From Phaeodactylum tricornutum CCAP 1055/1 (Eukaryota; Bacillariophyta; Bacillariophyceae; Surirellales; Neidiaceae), in assembly GCF_000150955.2 (NCBI RefSeq), contig NW_002238005.1, positions 1-34,454 on the forward strand: 34,454 nt of DNA. Reading direction: 5' to 3'. Below the pieces are notes generated by a model. The model ran no database searches. It had not been told where the DNA came from and worked only from the letters and a program-made list of their open reading frames with translations. Of this stretch, positions 18,438-26,998 are shown piece after piece (the first letter of the stretch is position 1; the number at the start of each line of letters is the position of its first letter). Both the position numbers and the translations under genes were made by a program.

Positions 18438-18653
18438 CTTACGAAAACGATCGTTGCGTAAATTGTCATATCCTATCACTATCCTAAGATAAAAGTAACC
18501 AATCAATCGGTTTCACTGTTTACACTTAGACAGAAAAGAAAAACGATTGCAGAACACAAATGCCAGCAACATTTCATATTTCGCAGCCGCAAGCAGATCC
18601 AAGCTTGAGGAGCTATTAGCAGATCGGAAAATTCTTTAGAACGACGTTGGAAA
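18438..18653 (+). promoter_or_regulatory. Upstream region of EMC7
   Basis: Only about 216 bp separate the foldback repeats from the EMC7 start codon, so the repeats border or form part of its promoter. No specific promoter motif was recognised. Confidence 0.4.
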
Positions 18654-19277
18654 ATGACAGTCTCTTTGACTCTACTCGGTTTTATCGCTTCTTTATCAGC
18701 TGCCATCATTCTGGCCGAAAAGCCGGCATCAGCTACTATTGAAGGACGCCTTCTGTTCCCAGATCTGAAACCGTTCAACATTACAAGTCGAATATCGCTC
18801 AACCAGGGGGAATTTTCCACGTATTCTCAAACAGATGGCAGCTTTAAGCTACACAGCATTCCGCCCGGAATCCATGCTCTGGATGTGCTGAGCACAACCC
18901 ACCATTTTAGTCAGATAAAGATCCAGCTTGTTGAGGGGGATATGGACAATCCAAAGTGTTTGGAATACGCGTACCCTGGGGCTTCGAAGAAGCCTGCATC
19001 GTACCCTGTTGTTTTAAAGGCAATTGCAACTTATGACTACTTTGAGCCCCGTCGGGGATTTTCCGTTTTTTCTATGTTAAAAAATCCCATGTTTCTCATG
19101 ATGGCGTTTTCTGTGGGTCTAATGTTTTTGATGCCGAAGATGATGGAGGGTCTGGAACCGGAAGAGAGGGAACGAATGAAGCAACAGATGGAGATGCAAC
19201 AGGATCCAACCAAAATGCTGAGTCAATTTTTTGGAGGCGGCGAAGAAGAAGCAAAGCAACGAAAAGTCAAGAAATAG
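18654..19277 (+). CDS. EMC7: ER membrane protein complex subunit 7
   Basis: A 207-residue protein. EMC7 is a subunit of the ER membrane complex, which inserts tail-anchored and polytopic proteins into the ER membrane. A signal peptide covers residues ~1-22 (LTLLGFIASLSAAIILAEKP); the luminal beta-sandwich (residues ~26-125) starts A-T-I-E-G-R-L-L-F-P and contains Q-T-D-G-S-F-K-L-H-S-I-P-P-G, the carbohydrate-binding-like fold of this family. The family's signature follows: M-L-K-N-P-M-F-L-M-M, a single membrane segment (~142-162), and P-K-M-M-E-G-L-E-P-E-E. The cytosolic tail is Met/Gln-rich then basic (KQRKVKK). Length fits animal and plant EMC7 (200-240). No intron is needed. It converges with the NFU gene; the two stops are only 57 bp apart. 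Confidence 0.92.
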   Translation: MTVSLTLLGFIASLSAAIILAEKPASATIEGRLLFPDLKPFNITSRISLNQGEFSTYSQTDGSFKLHSIPPGIHALDVLSTTHHFSQIKIQLVEGDMDNPKCLEYAYPGASKKPASYPVVLKAIATYDYFEPRRGFSVFSMLKNPMFLMMAFSVGLMFLMPKMMEGLEPEERERMKQQMEMQQDPTKMLSQFFGGGEEEAKQRKVKK

Positions 19278-19334
19278 AGTTGTCGAAACTTACTTTTCGT
19301 ACATTATAATTGTTGAAATACGGTCTGCAGTTGT

Positions 19335-20504
19335 TTACTTTTCACCCATGGTAAATTTTATGTGTTTCACAAAAGGAACATCAAGTAAAGCAAGTTCCAA
19401 ACCCTTTTGAACTTTGTTGGAGCCGCGAAATGTCACTTGCACAACTCCTAGTTCTGGGTCAACTGACATCAATTCGACCAATCCTCCCATCGCTGAAATA
19501 GCGGGTGCAAGGCGTCCAATTTCTGCTTGCACTGCAGCAAAATCTAGAGCGGTTGGCTTAGATTCGCGGTCATCTTCTACCTGTAAAACCTCCCTCAGAT
19601 TGGGGTATTTCTCCTTCAGTACACGCTCAATTCCCATTTGCATTGTGACCGTTGAACTTGAACAAGACCCGCACGCTCCTTCAAGCTTCAGATATACCGT
19701 TTGCGAATCTGCGTCTACGCTTTCCACCGATACATTTCCACCATCGGAAATCAAATAAGGGCGCACCTCGTCGAGAACTTTATCAACCCCGTCAATTGTG
19801 AAGGCTGGCGCACTGCTACCATCCGTATCCATGTCATTTCTCATCGACTTTTCGAGATTTTCCCCATCCGGAGGGACAATTGCAACGGCGACACCCACAT
19901 TTGCAACTGTCTCCATGTTCCACTCTTCTTCTTCGTCTTCGTCGTCTTCGTATAGATATTCGGCTTGCCAGATACGATCGTTTATCTTTGCCCCAGCATT
20001 TACGGCCAATTCGCGCCATTCTGATGCAACGTCTTGCATCGCACTCGGTTCATGAAATGAGAAGGACAAAGCTCGCACATGCGCCACTTTACCACGATGA
20101 GTCTGCTTATGCAACTTGAGCGTAGCATCTAAGTCTTTCGTAACACCAACGAACTCAGTGGCTTCCCAACCCGTAGACCCACGTTTAAACGTGGAATTCA
20201 AAACGACGTAGACAGCAGAAATTGTGTGCTGTTTCAGACCGGCGGCAAGGACTTTGTATGGAAGCACTCGCTTTCCATTCAGAACTGGCCCCGGAATCTT
20301 TGTCATGCTCGTGTCAGCATCCTCAGCCGCTAGGAGCAAAGCCATCGAACATTGCTCGTGTTTTGAAAGTGAACACCGCAGAAACGAAACGGAAGGCGAG
20401 AACGCGACATATCGTGTTTTGGATGTAGCTGAGGCGAGGACAAGAGAAAACGCGATTGTTCTCGATGTGAGCCGCATTGTTGGCAGGCTGGTGCTTGACT
20501 GCAA
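19335..20504 (-). CDS. NFU-type iron-sulfur cluster scaffold with N-terminal GIY-YIG-like domain, plastid type
   Basis: A 389-residue precursor (an alternative start at 20477 would remove nine residues and expose the hydrophobic leader better). The leader contains TIAFSLVLASATS and then YVAFSPS, like the diatom plastid motif. Residues ~96-170 (ISAVYVVLNS, TEFVGVTKDLDATLKLH, EWRELAVNAGAKIND) resemble the GIY-YIG-like domain fused to plant monothiol glutaredoxin S16. An acidic linker (YEDDEDEEEEW) follows. The NFU domain (~238-312) has V-D-K-V-L-D-E-V-R-P-Y-L-I-S-D-G-G-N-V and the cluster-binding C278-G-S-C281. A second NFU-like copy without the Cys pair (~320-387) ends the protein, as in plastid NFU1-3 of plants. 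NFU proteins pass 4Fe-4S or 2Fe-2S clusters to targets such as photosystem I and stromal enzymes. The role of the extra N-terminal domain is unknown. Confidence 0.88.
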   Translation of the reverse strand: MQSSTSLPTMRLTSRTIAFSLVLASATSKTRYVAFSPSVSFLRCSLSKHEQCSMALLLAAEDADTSMTKIPGPVLNGKRVLPYKVLAAGLKQHTISAVYVVLNSTFKRGSTGWEATEFVGVTKDLDATLKLHKQTHRGKVAHVRALSFSFHEPSAMQDVASEWRELAVNAGAKINDRIWQAEYLYEDDEDEEEEWNMETVANVGVAVAIVPPDGENLEKSMRNDMDTDGSSAPAFTIDGVDKVLDEVRPYLISDGGNVSVESVDADSQTVYLKLEGACGSCSSSTVTMQMGIERVLKEKYPNLREVLQVEDDRESKPTALDFAAVQAEIGRLAPAISAMGGLVELMSVDPELGVVQVTFRGSNKVQKGLELALLDVPFVKHIKFTMGEK

Positions 20505-20848
20505 TAGTAGATGTCTCTTACAACGTATACAGGTGACAGAAATTGTTCACAAATGTATTCCGTATTGCGACTGGGAAAACAAAACGAAAACATCTTCACT
20601 GTTACTTTCGAAATCTCGCCCACAAACGTCACAGGGGTCAGCAAAAACTGTTACCACTCGCTCTCTCTACTACAGTAGAGTAGAAAGGAGTATGGTATGT
20701 ATTTACCAGGAAATCACAATTATTATGCATGACGTGAAAGAAGAGAGAAGTCGAATGAGTCGAATATTCAAGCAAACGCGTTACAAATTTGTGACCCCAC
20801 CAGACCGTTTAGGAGACATCGGTAGGTTGCGGTCTTCTTAGCGGTACG
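20505..20848. promoter_or_regulatory. 5' flank of the NFU gene
   Basis: About 340 bp upstream of the NFU start on the minus strand, expected to hold its promoter. A plus-strand frame through here (20224-20841) is mainly the antisense of the NFU gene and is not taken as a gene. Confidence 0.4.
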
Positions 20849-21300
20849 GACACTACGCGAACTATGCTAGTGTGCCAGGCATTCAATGTTGAATTCAATA
20901 GTCTCTAAAGACTTCTTCAGCTGGCATCGGGTTGTTTTGGTGGTCATTCGAACAGTACCAACACTGCGAAAACCATACTAGTGTGCCAGACCTTCAAGCT
21001 GGACCCAATAGTCTTTTTGTGGTTTTATAACACGAATCAATCGCTTCAAAATATTGGAATTACAAAACTCGTAAAAGCTCCTTTCAAATTGAAAGGCCAC
21101 TATTGTCCCATTGCCATTGTTGCATTTGTATTCATTGCTGCAACCCCTTGTGAAAAGAGAAAGGAAAATTTGAGTCGATATTGATCTCATCAACTCAGGA
21201 GCTTCCTCAATCAAGGTAAACAAGGAAAATAGACAAACCGTCAAAGTTTCCCAGTTACCGAGGAAAAAGAAAGACTGCTACCTAACTTCTCAGTCTAACT
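20849..21300. repeat. Dispersed diverged repeat, copy 2, with a partial duplicate of its head
   Basis: From about 20955 to 21300 this matches 8700-9060 in the same orientation, with shared blocks at CCACTATTGTCCCA (~21098), CATTGTTGCA (~21115), AAAAGAGAAAGGAAA (~21155), ATATTGATCTCATCAACT (~21178) and AGGAGCTTCCTCAAT (~21200). The head (CTAGTGTGCCAG then AATAGTCT) also occurs once more at about 20866-20906, so this copy starts with a short duplication. No protein is encoded. Confidence 0.65.
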
Positions 21301-21750
21301 TACAGTTACAACACGAACACGTTTGCCTTGGAAATCCTGCGCAGAACGGACTGGCCCGTTCTTTGAAAAGTTCTAACAGTGCTCATGAACACTGTTGGAC
21401 CAATCAAAGCATCTGGATCTCCAAAAAGCACTTATTTGAGAGTGACGCGTCACTTAGCAGAGAACAAATTACCTCCCTTCTCGTCAACAGCGTGAGGATG
21501 ACTAGAGGCTAGGCAAGGTAGCCGTCGAGGCCTAGCTCCGACGAGACGTTCCAGCTTCTGTCCCGTCGGACTTAAAATTAAGGGTCCAGAAAAACGACGT
21601 CTGTCCACCGCCACCCATCAGCGCCTTCAGGCACTCGCGAACCTATCCTTCCACACCAGATACGTCAAAGCTATGTTTGGTAAGTGATGTTGCTCTGAGC
21701 AAAACCGGAACTACACTCTTGTAACAGATTTACATAATGAATCCTACCGC
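21301..21750. other. Intergenic stretch after the dispersed repeat
   Basis: No gene found. It holds a perfect 14-bp palindrome, AGTGACGCGTCACT (21441-21454), and the region expected to carry the 3' untranslated part of the proteasome-like gene. Confidence 0.45.
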
Positions 21751-22581
21751 TCATTCCATAGGTTGAGTATGGCGGCTTATAGAAAAATGATCGGTTCTAG
21801 AAAGAGCAGAAGTCAGTATTGTCATGCTCGGGGGGGACGACTGGTTTCGCTCCTTGGGGGCTAGCTCTTTCAACGCTTCATACAGTAGCGCTGCTAATGT
21901 AGACTGGTCCTCATCTATGCCAGACGATTTCTTCATCGTCATCTTGGATAATGCTGATTGTAGTGAAGTCCTTTCCAGGTTGCCATTGACAATTGCACCG
22001 TCCGCTGCCAGCCTCTGAATTGCGCCGGAAGGATCTACTTGATATATTGCTGGCTTAACACCCAAGTCATGGTCCCCGATTGAAGGAAGGTGTGCAACGA
22101 TGAGCGTGCACCCGAAGGGACGAGCTGCCGCCTTTATTGTATATTCTTGGAAAAGTAACGAAATCTCCTCGAGTAAAATGTCAATTTGTATATTCTCGTC
22201 AAATGTGTACTTGTGTTGAACTGCCACACGCTGGGCGATTTGGACAAGGACGCGCCCATCCGCGGAGAGCCCTGAATGGGACACGATGATATCCGGGGTT
22301 ATTCTCACAAACCGGGCAGTACCATCATCTTCAATGAAAGCAGACGGGCATACTTGTGGCGATGCCATTAGAATTGTATCGTGACGTAGAATTGCTATAA
22401 CAGGGGTACCCTTTGCCGAGGCATCAGATGAACGCTCGACTTGATTCAACTTGCCGGAAGGATCAAAAGTTGTCAGTGAAAATGAGTGCCGGCCATCAGC
22501 GCTATCGCTTGCAGCACAATGATTCGAAACGCGTATCCCGAATAACAAAACAAGTGTGAAACAATTAGAAATGTGTAACAT
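21751..22581 (-). CDS. Proteasome alpha-subunit-like protein with N-terminal signal peptide
   Basis: A 276-residue protein. Residues 1-24 (MLHISNCFTLVLLFGIRVSNHCAA) look like a cleavable signal peptide. From residue 31 it follows proteasome alpha2 (PSMA2): R-H-S-F-S-L-T-T-F-D-P-S-G-K-L-N-Q-V-E, then S-H-S-G-L-S-A-D-G-R-V-L-V (~101-113), Q-E-Y-T-I-K-A-A-A-R-P-F-G-C-T-L (~145-160) and Y-Q-V-D-P-S-G-A-I (~179-187). Alpha subunits form the gating outer rings of the 20S core and have no catalytic Thr. Ordinary alpha subunits lack signal peptides, and this one is divergent in the segment after Q-V-E and at its Ser/Thr-rich C-terminus. A secretory or periplastidal location is inferred; the alternative is a divergent cytosolic paralogue with a chance hydrophobic start. 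No intron is needed. The gene is transcribed towards the dispersed repeat. Confidence 0.8.
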   Translation of the reverse strand: MLHISNCFTLVLLFGIRVSNHCAASDSADGRHSFSLTTFDPSGKLNQVERSSDASAKGTPVIAILRHDTILMASPQVCPSAFIEDDGTARFVRITPDIIVSHSGLSADGRVLVQIAQRVAVQHKYTFDENIQIDILLEEISLLFQEYTIKAAARPFGCTLIVAHLPSIGDHDLGVKPAIYQVDPSGAIQRLAADGAIVNGNLERTSLQSALSKMTMKKSSGIDEDQSTLAALLYEALKELAPKERNQSSPPSMTILTSALSRTDHFSISRHTQPME

Positions 22582-23202
22582 TTGAAAGCGGCTAGTAAGT
22601 TGAGATTACCAGAAGCGCGGGTTTACAATACATTCGCAGAAAAGGCCATAGAATGTGAAATCTGCCGAAAAAAAAGTCAAAACATCGAAATACCAAAAGG
22701 CAGTAAGGTCTCCGCCCAGCTGGACAGACGGTAAAAAAGTGTTCCAATCACTAACTGTAAAATCATGATTTTATTTCGAAGCAGTTCACTGTCAGGAAAG
22801 ACTGCTGAGCTCTGACTGTGGGGTCTCACAGGACCAGTAAGACAGCAAGTGGCTACGTCATCCTGGCTCGCTTTTGCTACAGAAAGCTAGGCGTTTTGGG
22901 AGGATCATCAATAGATGAGATACTAGGTAACACGAAATCGATTTGCGAAAAGATGGCAATAATGTAAATAAAGTGCAGCGGATGACATTGCATTGTCCCA
23001 TGTAAGTTTGCTCTTCAGGTCCAGAGCCACTAGCATAATCACTACGAAATGCATATCAGTCAAAACGTTTTCTACTTTGTCGATGCCTTTAGCAGAAACG
23101 AAATATATACTGTTTTTGACTGCTCTCGTTGCATTTCCGAGCCATTGAGAAGGAATTCGATAGATGCGTGGCATTCAGCTTCCACTTCTTTTTGCATTAA
23201 TA
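22582..23202. other. Intergenic stretch between the proteasome-like gene and the small-protein gene
   Basis: About 620 bp without a convincing gene. It should contain the promoter of the proteasome-like gene (near 22582) and the 3' region of the small-protein gene. Short frames at 22923-23174 (-) and 23049-23351 (+) show no domain. Confidence 0.45.
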
Positions 23203-23544
23203 CTAGGAGCGTGTTGAGTGTTTCGCTGACTGGCTGGCCTTTTTGTCCTTGTTTTGGTAGTGGAACGCCTTGGCAGCTTCGTAGGCAGCAGCAGCAAACC
23301 CGCCTACCATCGGGCGATCGTTGGCGCCGCCAGCAGGAGTACTGCTTGTAGGAGGTGTAGGGCGGCTTTGATCTTGCGGGCTTCGTTCATCATCAGAATC
23401 ACTAAAGTCGGAGTCGAAATCGAGACCGATTCCCCCTGTCATGGGCTGAAGGACAACAGATTGTCGCTTGGCTGAGGTAGGAGCAGCGCCACTAGCTGGA
23501 GCAGCACCGCCTTGGGCGAATAGCGAAGAACCACGTCGAGACAT
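23203..23544 (-). CDS. Small low-complexity protein of unknown function
   Basis: A 113-residue frame from the ATG at 23544; a longer version from 23589 would add 15 residues. The sequence is Ala/Gly/Pro/Ser-rich, with an acidic Ser/Asp run (DFDSDFSDSDDE, residues ~57-68) that resembles a casein kinase 2 site cluster, and an Ala-rich, probably helical stretch M-V-G-G-F-A-A-A-A-Y-E-A-A-K-A-F-H-Y followed by a Lys-rich tail. There is no signal peptide or membrane segment. I do not recognise the family. The ordered alternation of acidic, proline-rich and helical segments and the good start context support real coding, but the short length and low complexity leave doubt. Confidence 0.5.
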   Translation of the reverse strand: MSRRGSSLFAQGGAAPASGAAPTSAKRQSVVLQPMTGGIGLDFDSDFSDSDDERSPQDQSRPTPPTSSTPAGGANDRPMVGGFAAAAYEAAKAFHYQNKDKKASQSAKHSTRS

Positions 23545-23589
23545 GGACAGCGAGTGAACGGCGATGACCTGTCGAATCGAAATGGACAA

Positions 23590-24389
23590 TTAACTCCTTT
23601 TTTAAATTGCGTCTCTTCAATCCCAAACCGACTTTTCAGATTGATGGACTTGCAGAGAGAACAAAGAAGGTTCTTTTATGCTTCGCTCACTGTCGAAAAG
23701 CGTTGATAGTAGTGCCAGCTGTGTTTAGAATATGAAGGTTCAGCGCTCGGCCGTGATTGGATTGACAGTAAAGACATCCGCAGCTTCAGAGAACACGCAA
23801 TGAGTCATAGTGACCTCGTATCGAATTCAACAAACGATCCCGTGTCATACATAGTCTTGGAAAGTCACTGACAATATCTACGAAAGACTTTGGGCGTATC
23901 CGTATGCATATTTTGTTTTTCCGTCTCCGGGTACAATATTTTCTTCCTAACAAGTTTTCCTATAAGAGGACGTCTGACTGTGAAAGTCATTTTGGATATC
24001 TTATTGGGACCGATTTTGATCTCTTGCCTTCTCACTGACCATTTGTCTGTCTGATTGACTGACTGACTAACTGAAAATTTGTGGACCGGCATTGGCAGGC
24101 TGCCTTTAACAGTAAATCGGTTTTCCCGCAAGAAACCGCAAAGAGCTTCTTTGCGGTGAATTTGAAATCTTTACAGTTAATGCGGTTTGTTGCGGTAACC
24201 CTAAAAATCTCCCTAAATAACACTGCTTTAGGTCAGGTTTACTATGGTTTTACGTATGTTTACTCCTGAATGAGATCCAAAAAGACCTTCAGATTGTTCT
24301 ATTGTTTACAATGCAATAGGCCTTCAAGCAAGAAGTTTATGAGATGTGGTCTTGTGTTGTCTTTCTCCCAGTTAATGTGTTACGGTATG
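23590..24389. other. Intergenic stretch with a perfect hairpin
   Basis: No gene found over about 800 bp. The only clear structure is the hairpin at 24135-24157, listed separately. Around it, fragments of the same string (GCGGT/ACCGCA, near 24128-24137 and 24181-24198) recur, hinting at a small degraded repeat. Confidence 0.45.
24135..24157. repeat. Perfect 10-bp hairpin with 3-nt loop
   Basis: ACCGCAAAGA, loop GCT, then TCTTTGCGGT. It is not followed by a T-run and lies outside any gene, so it is neither a bacterial-type terminator nor an obvious transcript end. Confidence 0.7.
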
Positions 24390-26090
24390 CCTCCTTGCGA
24401 CATGTCTCATGGACATGATTCACCTAACATGGATGTCGCAAGTGTGAATCAAAACTATGCACATGGAGTTAAGGAGGCGCGCACAGAAATATTGTCAGCC
24501 TTATTTCGTGGCCACGTGGACTCACAATAAAGGATGCATTTGTACAATTGCTATGTTTCCGGAGGCGCATGTGTTTAGTCCTTACTTGTCAGTTTACAAG
24601 ACCAAGGTACAGTGAAATACGATCGAAACATAGGAGATACAATTGCGGGGACAAAAGAGGTACCACGAACCACATGGTGGGATTGAATAAGATCCTGTAC
24701 TCACCATAGGGATTGTGCAAGGAACTTATAGTTCCAAAAGAATATATACATGTGAAGGAAAGGTTGCCTATTAAGATTATGGCAGCTGTGGAAGATCAAA
24801 GATTCGATGGCATTTTGTGGCATTGTTCACTGGACTGAACAACAGGTTGACTAGTTTGTAGAATGTGATCACCCACTCATTGTTTTATAAGTTCATTGAT
24901 CCAAATTGCATTCTACGCATAGGTCCTTGTATCCGCTGTCTAACCCGTGGGGAGCGTTGTCAACGAGTTGAGTTTTACAGTCCCTAAGTCTCTCAGGTGT
25001 ATTGCAGGTCATTTGTCTCAATGCCCACCTTTGTTTGCCACTCACTGTCCTAACGGCAATCTGTCCTACAGTTGTGCTTTGGTAGTACTCCATAACAGAT
25101 TAACAGTCTTGACAGCACGTCAAACCACTGCTGCCCATTGCACAGTTTTTTGTGGTAAACACATCTTGAGGTCTTCGCTCAAGACAGTTTCCGAACTTCG
25201 TACTTGGCGTACATTGTTTGGTCACTAACTGCTGACATCTTTTGTTTGTTACATCAAGTATCAGAGGTGCAACCTTAAGTGGGGTATTTATTGGCTTGTG
25301 TAATGCATTGGTTGGAAGCTGCTACCCTACTTCCTCACGGTAACTGGTATTGAGAATCCACTAGTACTGCTTCAGGGTTTGTCACAATATACACCAAGGG
25401 GACATGTCTCTAGGACAATCGTCATCTAAGGGTGATGTCGGAAGTGTGAATGAGGATGGAGACAATGGTGGAATCGTGGTATTCATGTCGGCCCTATTAT
25501 ATGACCCGTTGTATTCACGTCATCATCAAGGTCGTCCTGTATTGGAAGCCGCGGGAGCTGGATACAAGAATGGAGATTAGGAGACAGTCCCACAAATCAT
25601 AAGGCAAGGTACAGACAGGACTGGGTACTTGCTGAGTGATTCTGTGTGGGATTTATATTTAGAAGAGATATTACTCTATGTGAGAGTAAGGTTATCTGGC
25701 ACATGGTAAGAGGTCTTTCACTTGGGTGAACAGACTGATTCTCATGGACTAGATGTAGAACAATCTTTCTCTCATTGTTTTAGAAAGTCATTGATCCAAA
25801 TATTGCAATAGCATAGGTACTCATATCCGCTGTCTAACCCGTGGGGAGTGTCGTAAGCGAGTTGAGTTTTACAGTCCCTAGGCTCGCTTAGGTGTATTGC
25901 AGGTCGTTCGTAATAACGCCCAATCTGTGTTTACCAAGTATTGTCGACACTGCGTTTTCCTGTTTTTCGTACGTACATTGGTTGTACTACGTAACAGGGT
26001 TTGTCAATAAGTTTTCTTGGCCTCCCTACCTCCTCGGAATCACTGGTGTCGAGAACCCCTTGGAGTCTTCAGGGTTTGTCGACAAATTGT
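24390..26090. repeat. Old direct duplication of a ~0.7-1.0 kb non-coding unit
   Basis: Blocks recur in the same order and orientation: GACATGTCTC with GATGTCG and AAGTGTGAAT (24399 and 25401); CTCATTG then TCATTGATCCAAAT (about 24877 and 25775); ATCCGCTGTCTAACCCGTGG (24931 and 25825); GAGTTGAGTTTTACAGTCCC then AGGTGTATTGCAGGTC (about 24965 and 25860); and CTTCAGGGTTTGTC (about 25371 and 26068). The offset ranges from ~700 to ~1000 bp because of indels. There is no protein. It may be LTR or leader sequence of a degraded retroelement, since a copia remnant starts just to the right. Confidence 0.8.
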
Positions 26091-26659
26091 TTCGTGACTA
26101 CGGGTTACTCTGGTTGAGTGAGGTAGAAATACCAGTAGGCTCAAGGACTTGAACCCTGATTCCGGTTGGGACGGACTTACCACCCGGCGTAAAGTAGTAC
26201 AGGGGGGCTAATCAAACCCTCATCAGTCCCCAAGGACACTGCCTACGGAGGTAGAAGTGAGTGTACCAGTGCTAGCTTCGTTCACTGGTGTAGGGTCATT
26301 TAACGAAGTCCGCTATAACAAAACAGCGAAGGACCCGAACCCATAATTAGATATTTTCTTTTGAGAACCCCAAGAAACCCTTTTATTGATTCGGCTATCC
26401 AGCCCACCATGGTACCGGCCAGTCGAAGACCGGTCTCGCAATGTTGGAGGACAACAGCGGATTGTTACCTTGGATGATTATATCATTCCTCTTCATGTTT
26501 GACAAGGCCTCCCGTATATGGATATGCGTCAGCCTACCGATAGCAAGTCCGAATCTCTTCCGCATGTTGTGTTGACTTCCAATATTGACTGGGACCCTTC
26601 TATTCTAAACAATGAAGTTGACATGGTGAACGACTGGTACAATGCAATGCAAGATCTTC

Positions 26660-26664
26660 CGGGC
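26660..26664 (+). repeat. Target-site duplication CGGGC (left copy)
   Basis: The same five bases follow the solo LTR at 26994-26998, showing that the LTR arrived by integrase-mediated insertion. Confidence 0.9.
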
Positions 26665-26993
26665 TGTCAGGATTTTATCCATTTTGAGTCTTGGATGTGA
26701 CTGAGTGATTGTTGACAGATGGGCAGAACATTTGTCATGGGTGGTGTTGACAGATGGACAGACTATTTGTGATGATGTCACTACTTGTGGTGATGTCACT
26801 TGTGATGATGTGGTGTCAACTGTGATGATGCATGAAGTGAATGATATGAATTTAGGATAATGAGGGCCTCCTGTGAGGTTCTCAGATTACAGATTACTAG
26901 AAATTAACTTTTTGATTGTGATCTCAACCCTTTGTTGATTTATTCAACAAGCTGCAGCCAAGGGATCTGATCAATCCCTATCTCAGCTTGTCA
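26665..26993 (+). mobile_element. Solo LTR related to the young copia element
   Basis: A 329-bp sequence starting TGTCAGGA and ending CTCAGCTTGTCA, flanked by CGGGC duplications. It is homologous to the 289-bp LTRs at 10518 and 17034: the blocks ATCCATTTTGAGTCTTG, GGGCCTCCTGTGAGG, CTCAGATTAC, TTTTTGATTGTGATCTC and GCTGCAGCCAAGGGATCTG are shared, with substitutions and indels elsewhere. It is therefore an older or sister-family LTR left after recombination removed the interior. The perfect CRE of the young LTR is replaced by two TGATGTCA sites. Confidence 0.93.
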
Positions 26994-26998
26994 CGGGC
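26994..26998 (+). repeat. Target-site duplication CGGGC (right copy)
   Basis: Matches 26660-26664 on the other side of the solo LTR. Confidence 0.9.

Noticed and set aside
20224-20841. 205-codon plus-strand frame across the NFU 5' end
   Set aside because: It overlaps the NFU gene antisense for much of its length and has no domain.
21441-21454. 14-bp palindrome AGTGACGCGTCACT as a possible factor-binding site
   Set aside because: Single occurrence far from any start codon; palindromes of this length can occur by chance in 34 kb with some biased composition.
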